Assembly (NCBI GenBank): GCA_949126835.1
Contig: OX421500.1
Span: 23,243,367 to 23,307,366, forward strand
Length of the DNA stretch: 64,000 nt
Reading direction: 5' to 3'
Source of the DNA: Anisus vortex
Lineage: Eukaryota; Mollusca; Gastropoda; Planorbidae
Shown here piece by piece: positions 57,442-64,000 of the stretch. The translations under genes and the position numbers were made by a program. Every line of letters starts with the position of its first letter. Position 1 is the first letter of the stretch. A model generated the notes under the pieces. That model made no database searches and had not been told where the DNA came from. It saw nothing but the letters and a program-made list of their open reading frames with translations.

Positions 57442-58744
57442 ATGGCTTTGCTACACCCAAGTTCTTGTGAATGTTTACATTCTGGTTTGGATTTGTTTAG
57501 CGTACCACCAACACAAACAGCCGTGGAAGATGGTCAGTTTGTTGAGATACATCTTCTAGCCTCACTGGCCGGAGGGGCCCCTATAGAATTTTCAATCTCT
57601 GGAAACAGTGAGGATTATTTAGATTTGTTCAACACCTTTATTCATATCCGTGCCAAAATAACGTTACCAGACGGCACTAATTTACCTGACGACGCTAACG
57701 TGGGTCCGGTGAATTATTTTTTACACGGTTTATTTAGCCAAGTTGATGTCTCGCTCAATGACACACTTATTTCACCATCTGAAAATACGTATCCCTACCG
57801 GGCTTATATTGAAGCAACGTTAAATCACGGACTAGATGCCAAACAAGGCCCTTTAACGGCAGCGCTGTACTACAAAGATTCAACCTCTTTTTTCAATGAT
57901 TTCAACGATACTAATACTGGTTTCAAAACCCGTAAAGAGCTTATCGCAAACAGTAATGAAATTGACTTAATGGGTCGTCTACATACAGATATTTGTGTTC
58001 AAGACCGTTACATTTTAAATGGTGTCGATGTAAAAATAAAGATGTCCCCATCAAAAGACACGTTTAACCTTTTGACTTCCCAACCTGAACTTGGCTACAA
58101 ATCGGTAATCACGTTTGCCAAATTATTGGTCAGAAAAGCTTAATTAAACCCAGCCATTTCATTAGCGCATGAAAAAGCGTTACAAAGAATCAACGCCAAA
58201 TATGCATTTAAACGCGTTGTGATAAAGACCTGTTGTATTCCACAAGGAATGTTATCTCATCATCAAGATAATCTGTTTCTTAGTCAGACATCCACCCGGA
58301 TAGTTATTGGTCTAGTTAGGGCTTCAGCGTTCAATGGTGCTTATGGCTTAAACCCCTTTAATTTTGAACATTTTGATTTATCTTATTTGAACGTAACGGT
58401 CGAAGGTAAATCTTTTTCAAAACCGTTGGTGATGTCATTCGACAAAATCAAGTTGTGCGCGCCTTTTTCGAAACGAATTTAGCCCTGGGCTATATAGGAA
58501 GAGATGCAGGAAACTCAATATCAATAAATGACTTCCGGAACGGTAATAGCCTCATGGCATTCGACTTAACGCCCAGTCTATTAGATGGGAATCAACTGGA
58601 AATGGTTAAAAGTGGCCCTGTATCCATTGAATTAAGTTTGCAAAAGTTACAACGGAACCCATTCAACTCATCATATATGCTGAACAAGATTCTATACTTG
58701 AAATCTCTAAAACAAGGCAAATATTAACAGACTATACACCCTAA
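57442..58744 (+). pseudogene. Polinton major capsid protein, one stop and two frameshifts
   Basis: ATG at 57442. Frame 1 (57442-58143) encodes the first jelly roll (DLFSVPPTQTAVEDGQFVEI, FNTFIHIRAKITLPDG, NYFLHGLFSQVDVSLND). TAA at 58141-58143 interrupts it. The same frame continues (LNPAISLAHEKALQRINAKY, DNLFLSQTSTRIVIGLVRA). The gene then shifts frame near 58450 (RAFFETNLALGYIGRDAGN, LMAFDLTPSLLDGNQLEMV) and again near 58650 (IIYAEQDSILEIS, then the final TAA at 58742-58744). Together they span about 434 codons, close to full length. This is the double-jelly-roll hexon-type capsid protein, not functional in this copy. Confidence 0.9.
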
Positions 58745-58757
58745 ACACTATTATTAA

Positions 58758-59246
58758 CCCGCCAACATACTTGCTTCTGATGCATTTGCACGCCGACTCT
58801 CACTCACTCTCGTCTTAGCATGTGATCAACTTCCAGCCTGCCTCGCTGCTGACAAACCCTCAGGATTTATCATAAACCTAGATCAGAGTAATCAGATAGG
58901 CTCGCACTGGGTGTCTATGTTCTACAACGGCACTGGACAATTTATTTACTTTGATAATTTTGGTCTTGGACCACGGTCTTCTGAGATTGTAGAGTTTATT
59001 AAAAACAATTCAACAAGACCACTGCTATATAATACCCGGCCTTTACAGACAATTGTTTCTAAAACATGTGGATTGTATGCTGTTTATTTTATACTAGCAA
59101 AGGCGCGTGGTTTCAGTCTACAAAGAGTGCTATACCCATTTTCAAATTCAGCACAAAGACAATATCTGAACGATATTATAATTTTAAGACTTGTGAAAAG
59201 ATTACCTAAACGCTCTGATTTAGACGTTTTATTTCAAGATGGCTGA
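58758..59246 (+). CDS. Adenain-like cysteine protease
   Basis: An open frame from 58758 with no clear ATG. Catalytic elements of adenovirus-type (C5/C48-like) proteases are present: His in NQIGSHWVSMFYNG, Asp in FIYFDNFGLG, the Gln of RPLQTIVSK and Cys in KTCGLYAVYFILAKARG. The family cleaves capsid precursors during maturation. The N-terminal region (VLACDQLPACLAADKPSGFI) fits the family, but the start lies in a stretch where the frame is unclear, so the gene may be damaged at its beginning. Its end overlaps the next gene by 8 bp. Confidence 0.8.
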   Translation, partial: PANILASDAFARRLSLTLVLACDQLPACLAADKPSGFIINLDQSNQIGSHWVSMFYNGTGQFIYFDNFGLGPRSSEIVEFIKNNSTRPLLYNTRPLQTIVSKTCGLYAVYFILAKARGFSLQRVLYPFSNSAQRQYLNDIIILRLVKRLPKRSDLDVLFQDG

Positions 59247-59508
59247 CTGTACCAATACGTGGGTTTTTGCAACGAGACCGGCTGGAGTAGTCAAGGGAGA
59301 CAAAAAGACACCTTCGAAGATGGCGTGTGTTTCATTATTCATGACCAAACCAATACTCCATTTAAGAAAATATAGAGGGTCAAGAGACAATTTAATGATT
59401 TCCCCTAGTGGACTGTCGCTAACTAAAGAAGGGTTTTTAAATTTGCTCATGCTAAACGACGATATTCTACAATCATTTGAAAAATTAGAACAATCAAACA
59501 GACCTTAG
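59239..59508 (+). CDS. Possible PC4/p15-like ssDNA-binding protein
   Basis: 89 residues from ATG at 59239, intact. The pattern KPILHLRKYRG...MISPSGLSLTKEGFLNLLML resembles the PC4/p15 transcriptional coactivator fold, in which a strand with a hydrophobic-R-x-Y motif is followed by a G-hydrophobic-S/T-L-T turn and a helix. PC4-like proteins bind single-stranded DNA and help replication or transcription. This is motif recognition only. It is the last gene of the rightward cluster; AATAAA occurs about 500 bp downstream (60011). Confidence 0.5.
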   Translation: MADCTNTWVFATRPAGVVKGDKKTPSKMACVSLFMTKPILHLRKYRGSRDNLMISPSGLSLTKEGFLNLLMLNDDILQSFEKLEQSNRP

Positions 59509-60150
59509 TGCTAACATATTTTAGTTTAATGTTGTACAAAAATACATTACTATTCTTGTAATATGTGTGTATATGTATAACTATAAGCATGTGTGTATTG
59601 TAAAATGTATTAATCTTTTTATCTTAAGCTTATATTAGTATACGCATGTGTATTATATTCAATTGTAATATGTTTTTAAACGCATATGTGTGTATTATAT
59701 TCAATTGTAATATGTTTTTAAACGCATATGTGTGTATTATATTGAAATATATAACTATAAAATATGTTTGTATTATATTTAAATGTAATATGTTTTTAAA
59801 CTCATATGTGTGTATTATATTTAAATGTAAACAACTATTTCTATGGAGTATGTTTTTATTTAAATGTTTAATCTTGTGTGTGCTTGTATGTGTGAATGTG
59901 TTGATGTGATTGTGTGTATGGTGATTGTCTGTGAGTGTAAATGTGTTGATGTGATTGTGTATTATAATTGTAAACATTTGTGTATTAATATGTGTTACTT
60001 TTTAAAGTGTAAATAAAAAACAAACAAACTTACAAAATTGCGTCAGTTGATTCTTTAAACAGGAAGTGTTGAAAGAGCTGAAATAAATAATTGCTTGTTT
60101 AAAAAATAATAATAAATAAATATAAAAAAAAATGATAATAATAATAATAA

Positions 60151-60153
<3 letters not shown>

Positions 60154-60215
<62 letters not shown>
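60154..60215. repeat. (AT)n repeat
   Basis: A pure dinucleotide run of about 60 bp inside the Polinton spacer. Confidence 0.97.
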
Positions 60216-60218
<3 letters not shown>

Positions 60219-60556
60219 TATACAGACAAAACATACTACTATTAAATTTTAGAAATATTAATTTAATATATTGTAATAAATAGCGACTACAAAAAAATAA
60301 AAATAAAACAAAATAAAAAAAATAAAAAGTCAGACAAGAGATTTGAACCTAGGGACCATCAGAAAATATACGCACACGCATGGAATTTTTGTTTCGTTCA
60401 ACACTCACACACAATCACGCGCACACCCAAAACACACACACACAAACACACACAGAACTTTAAACCATTTTCGTTTTTTCAAGGCATGTAAATACGCAAG
60501 CTTTATTTAAAAAATACACTCGTTTTAAGTTTAAAGCAATATTCACATAATATTCG

Positions 60557-60597
<41 letters not shown>
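60557..60597. repeat. (TATC)n repeat
   Basis: About ten perfect tetranucleotide units followed by degenerate CTAGCTATCTGT units to about 60680. Confidence 0.95.
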
Positions 60598-60598
<1 letters not shown>

Positions 60599-60874
60599 GC
60601 TATCTGTCTATCTAGCTAGCTTTCTAGCTATCTGTCTATCTAGCTAGCTGTCAAGCTATCTGTCTATCTAGCTAGCTGTCTTTAGCTCTCTCATATTTAA
60701 CTTAAATTTTACACGCGTTTACATAGTTATATATTGTAAAAATAAAAATAGCAGACTTACGATTTTAGTAGCAAGAAAAATACTGGCTCTGTAAGTAGAC
60801 TGGATTCAACAAGCGCAGATAAGTTTTACTTGGAGACGATTGACTTCAAGTAACGATACTAACTTTAACTTGGG

Positions 60875-60882
60875 TATATAAG
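60875..60882 (+). promoter_or_regulatory. TATA box candidate
   Basis: TATATAAG in a GGGTATATAAGAAAAC context. It could start a transcript toward the polymerase gene. No start element is confirmed. Confidence 0.35.
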
Positions 60883-61235
60883 AAAACTGGACACAAAGAC
60901 GGACGATAGATCACGCTGAAAAATTACTTTGTTGGGAAACATTACATTTGCAAAACACATTAAAAATCGCTGAGCTGGCTTTTCGTTGTTAGTCGTTAAA
61001 AACGACCAACAATAAATTATGGGCATCAAACGATTTTTTCCGGGCAGTAGGGAGGTCATTAAAATGAACTTGGGCTACTTCAAAGGGAAGTAGCCACTGT
61101 TTCATCTTTAGCACCTCACGTGTTCGTAGTCTTGGATGGCAAAAAGTCTAGTCCTTTGGATCTTTGATCATCACCCTGATGCCAACTATGGACATTCCTG
61201 AACACCTTTGGAAATTTATCGCTTTTCTTTTTCTT

Positions 61236-61510
61236 AGTCCAGATGTTTGGAATCAAAGAAAAGTCAATTTAATGTTCAAGAAAATTGTCTTTGAGTTGAG
61301 TCTGTCTGTTAAGCTGGTAATATCATTTTGCGAAAATTTATTGGTTTCCCTAGTCCAGATGTTTGGAATCAAAGAAAAGTCAATTTAATGTTAAAGAAAA
61401 TTGTCTTTGAGTTGAGTCTGTCTGTTAATCTGGTAATATCATTTTGCGAAAATTTATTGTTTTCCCTAGTCCAGATGTTTGGAATCAAAGAGGTTGAGAT
61501 TTAATGTTCA
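61236..61510. repeat. 116-bp tandem repeat, 2.3 copies
   Basis: AGTCCAGATGTTTGGAATCA starts copies at 61236, 61352 and 61468. The copies differ by a few bases (GTTCAAG against GTTAAAG, TTGGTTTCCC against TTGTTTTCCC). Confidence 0.93.
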
Positions 61511-61571
61511 ACACTTTTATTTTTTTATTTTTTTTTTATTTTTTATAATTGACTGTTAGCCACTGTTAGGG

Positions 61572-61579
61572 TATAAATA
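61572..61579 (+). promoter_or_regulatory. TATA box candidate upstream of the polymerase gene
   Basis: TATAAATA in AGGGTATAAATACAGC, about 490 bp before the first predicted coding exon at 62058. This is the better placed of the two TATA-like sites, and the first intron would then lie between them. Confidence 0.4.
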
Positions 61580-61963
61580 CAGCTAGCTAGGTTGTATTTC
61601 CTCATAATTTTCCTGAAGCTATGTGAAAAAATCTTTCTAACGTCTGAGCACAAGAAAAAATTTTTTTTCCAAGTAATAAAAAAGTGAGTATTAAATATTT
61701 CGAAAATAAATAAATAGAAGCTAACTATTTTGTATTCTCACTATATAATTTATTTCTGCTTAATACGTTTACATATTTATCCTCTGAGTGTATTGGGTAT
61801 ATTAAAGTATTTTTGGTTGAAGAGTAAGTATTTTTAAACGTGTAAAAATATTAGTCTCATTGTAAAAAATATTTTAAGGGGAGATTAACAACCCTAACAT
61901 TGTAAAAAAAAAATATTTTATTTTTATTTTTTTATTGTCGAGTATTTTAATGGCATAAAAAAA

Positions 61964-61964
<1 letters not shown>

Positions 61965-62017
<53 letters not shown>
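61965..62017. repeat. (AT)n repeat
   Basis: A pure dinucleotide run directly before the polypyrimidine/AG acceptor of the first predicted polymerase exon. Confidence 0.97.
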
Positions 62018-62020
<3 letters not shown>

Positions 62021-62057
62021 AAAACTGTTTTTATAGTTTTTCTATATTTATATACAG

Positions 62058-64000
62058 ATGGAAAGAAATTCTTTACCACAGACGGTAAGAAAAAAAAAGT
62101 TTTATTCTTATAGTGTACAGGCCTACACTATTTATTTTATAATGTATAGGCCTACACTATTTATTTTATAGTGTCTAGGCTAAAGTAAGTTGTCTATTAT
62201 ATATTTTAAACTGGATTTGAATTATTTTTTCTATAATTATATGCAGATGGAACCACGCAAAATATTTTCATGTACTAAGTGCACGCGGGTGTTCACCAAG
62301 CTGAGTAACCTAACGTGGCATACAGATTCAGTCCACGGTAGAACACATCATAGTTACGTTATATGTGGCCGTGTCTACACCAGATTAGATAATTTAAATA
62401 GACACACCAAAACTCATGCGCCGACTATTGCTGGTATGTTTAACAATATTTTTTATTTATATTTTTTTATTTTTTTTTTAACTTATATGTATTGGTGAGT
62501 TTATTTATAAACAACTTATAATTGTTGAATATATTTGTAATAATTTTCTTTATATATTTTTAAAAATTTCCACAGTTGGTGCGGCAGAGACACCAACAGC
62601 GGCAGAGACACCAACAGCGATAGAGACACCAACAGCGGTAGAGACAACACCAATAGCGTCCACATCTACAGAGACAACAACTACACAAAAAAGGAAGGCA
62701 AATAATGATTTAGATAACACCAGTAAAAGACAATTATTAGACCTTACCGTATTAGACAGCCAACATAATGACGTTGATTTAATGGACATTCAAGACGAAC
62801 TTGACTTGTTAGATCATTTGCCACAAGACATAAAGGAAACAGTTATGGATCATTGGAATTCTCTACAAACGCACCATAACATCCACAAGCACATTTCAAC
62901 CTATAATTATTTCCATAGTCCCTTAAGTAAACATCCCATTGACTGGCAGACACTACTAACAGACCAACTATTCACACAACAAACAAAACGATACAAAATA
63001 AATTACAGTCACCATCTCATTTTAAGACATAAGGAGACAAATGAACTTCGTTTTTTTCATAGCTCAGTTAACAACGCAACTGCCTTAGACACTCCAAGAC
63101 TAATTAATAATATACATGATTTTCACTCATTCATAGAACACTTAAATGAAACAGACATTTTAGATATAGGACTTCAAAACAGACCAAATACTAATTATCA
63201 GGTAGAAGCTATTCCAGCGACGACGTTCTATATCTACCACATGGAAGACTTTCCCATAGGCTGCACTCTCACAGACATACCCGATTTCATTAGACACAAT
63301 AGGGCCATACACATTTTACAATTCGACTCAAACAAAAAACCATATACAGACAATCTTTGCTTCTTTCGATGTATAGCTGCATTCAGAGGACACCCCATTA
63401 CAAACCTTAGGACACAAACAAAACAATTGTTGATGCAGTGGCAAGTCTATCGGGGTGTAGAGACCTCGAATGGGTTTAGTGGGGTTAGTTTAAAAGAGAT
63501 ACCAGATTTAGAACAGTGTTTTAGGATTAATATAGATGTATTTGAATTTAACGAGAAAGAGAAAATCGTACCAAAACTCCGGGGTGGGACTAGCTTTAAT
63601 GAGACCATGTGCCTGTTACTTTTTAAACAGTATTTCATGTACATTTCAGATATTGATGCTGTGGGGCATGCATTCTCATGTGCTAAATGCGGGAAATTGT
63701 GGCCGCTATTAAAACTATTAAAAAGGCACGAAAAGACCTGCGAGGGTGGGAAACCGAAAGATAGATATAAGGGTGGCATGTATAGACTGCAAGAGACATA
63801 TGGGAGGGCTTGTATGCCCAAGGTATTGATGTCGATATCAATTATGTTTATCCCCATAGAGCAACCTTCGATTTTGAGTGCTACTTTGACGATTCAGAAG
63901 CTCGTCTGGTAGGGAACGTAACTAATTTAGTAGCAAAGCATGTACCCTTATCCTGCTCTATCGCCTCAAATGTCCCTGGCCAAGAAGGACCATTCTGCTT
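62058..64000 (+). CDS. Protein-primed DNA polymerase B, spliced, N-terminal part
   Basis: Predicted exons: 62058-62084 (9 codons), 62247-62433, and 62576 onward, with GT-AG introns at 62085-62246 and 62434-62575. The second intron joins in phase to the long frame. Exon 2 encodes two C2H2-type fingers (FSCTKCTRVFTKLSNLTWH, then VICGRVYTRLDNLNRHTKTH). Exon 3 begins with three AETPTA-like repeats. Next come DNLCFFRCIAAFRGH, CAKCGKLWPLLKLLKRHEKTC (another finger) and, after a 1-bp frameshift near 63800, ATFDFECYF, the start of the 3'-5' exonuclease domain (Exo I, D-x-E). The polymerase domain is beyond the window. The frameshift means this copy is probably dead. Confidence 0.85.

Larger units (their letters stand above)
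59509..60874. other. Polinton AT-rich non-coding region with simple repeats
   Basis: No gene. About four copies of a roughly 44-bp unit (TGTGTATTATATTCAATTGT plus AATATGTTTTTAAACGCATA) lie at 59645-59830. There is an (AT)n run at 60154-60215 and a (TATC)n run at 60557-60597 decaying into TAGC/TGTC variants. A tRNA-like B box on the minus strand near 60345 has no A box partner. Confidence 0.7.
52590..64000 (+). mobile_element. Polinton/Maverick (adintovirus-like) element, right end cut
   Basis: Hallmark genes lie together: packaging ATPase, chromodomain integrase, penton-like and double-jelly-roll major capsid proteins, pVI-like protein, adenain-like protease and protein-primed polymerase B. 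This set defines Polintons/Mavericks. All but the first gene run rightward, often separated by 2-3 bp or overlapping, as in a virus genome. The left terminal repeat is not delimited; it may include the repeats at 51950-52560. The right end is outside the window. Several genes carry stops or frameshifts, so this copy cannot be fully functional. Confidence 0.95.

Noticed and set aside
60340..60400. tRNA-like B box on the minus strand
   Set aside because: No A box, anticodon arm or acceptor stem fits around it.
61019..61093. Short frame starting MGIKRFFPG, reminiscent of XPG/FEN1 N-termini
   Set aside because: Only 24 codons, and the rest of an XPG domain cannot be read in any frame without several shifts.
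52590..64000. Alternative genetic code explaining the internal stops
   Set aside because: TAA is both an internal interruption and the true end of several genes here, and frameshifts also occur, so decay is simpler.

Overview
This window is nuclear DNA of an animal, most likely a marine invertebrate; a mollusc-like lophotrochozoan is my best guess but is not proven. The reasons are spliced exons of a copper amine oxidase, about 14 minisatellite arrays, decayed LINE, hAT and Helitron copies, and a large Polinton/Maverick element. There are no bacterial gene features. Nearly all of the sequence is repeats or mobile DNA. The only convincing host coding sequence is three minus-strand exons of a copper amine oxidase (45353-45459, 44549-44694, 26108-26306). 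Their reading phases fit each other exactly, and one intron of about 18.2 kb separates the last two.

Layout. 1-10411: two head-to-tail copies of a 5.47-kb unit holding a decayed Helitron-type N-terminal reading frame and a 21-bp minisatellite. 10412-13278: nothing recognised. 13279-15212: 39-bp minisatellite, about 50 copies. 16105-17430 and 24919-25075: one 69-bp minisatellite split by a compound insertion of about 7.5 kb that carries another array, a THAP-like scrap and a minus-strand EN-RT-RNase H LINE. 26108-44694: the long amine oxidase intron, holding a hAT element with a perfect 8-bp target duplication (27205-28601), a 54-bp array, a 5'-truncated CR1/L2-type LINE (32425-34999), a ZMYM1-like hAT transposase relic (35270-36620), a 52-bp array expanded inside a dispersed repeat, a tRNA-Asp-like sequence and a 36-bp array. 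46140-50907: two related dispersed repeats and a probable unclassified inverted-repeat element that contains a 33-bp array.

52590-64000: a Polinton/Maverick (adintovirus-like) element, cut by the right edge of the window. One gene runs leftward. The rest run rightward in a compact, partly overlapping block: FtsK/HerA-type packaging ATPase, small basic PX-like protein, a coiled/KVDAEPKK-repeat protein, retroviral-type integrase with a C-terminal chromodomain, small membrane protein, penton-like minor capsid protein, pVI-like protein, major capsid protein, adenain-like protease and a possible PC4-like single-strand DNA-binding protein. After 2.5 kb of AT-rich repeats comes a protein-primed DNA polymerase B gene with two in-phase introns and N-terminal zinc fingers. 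The ATPase, membrane protein, pVI-like and PC4-like frames are intact. The integrase, coiled protein, penton and major capsid genes carry internal stops or frameshifts, so this copy looks like a fairly young but inactive provirus-like relic.
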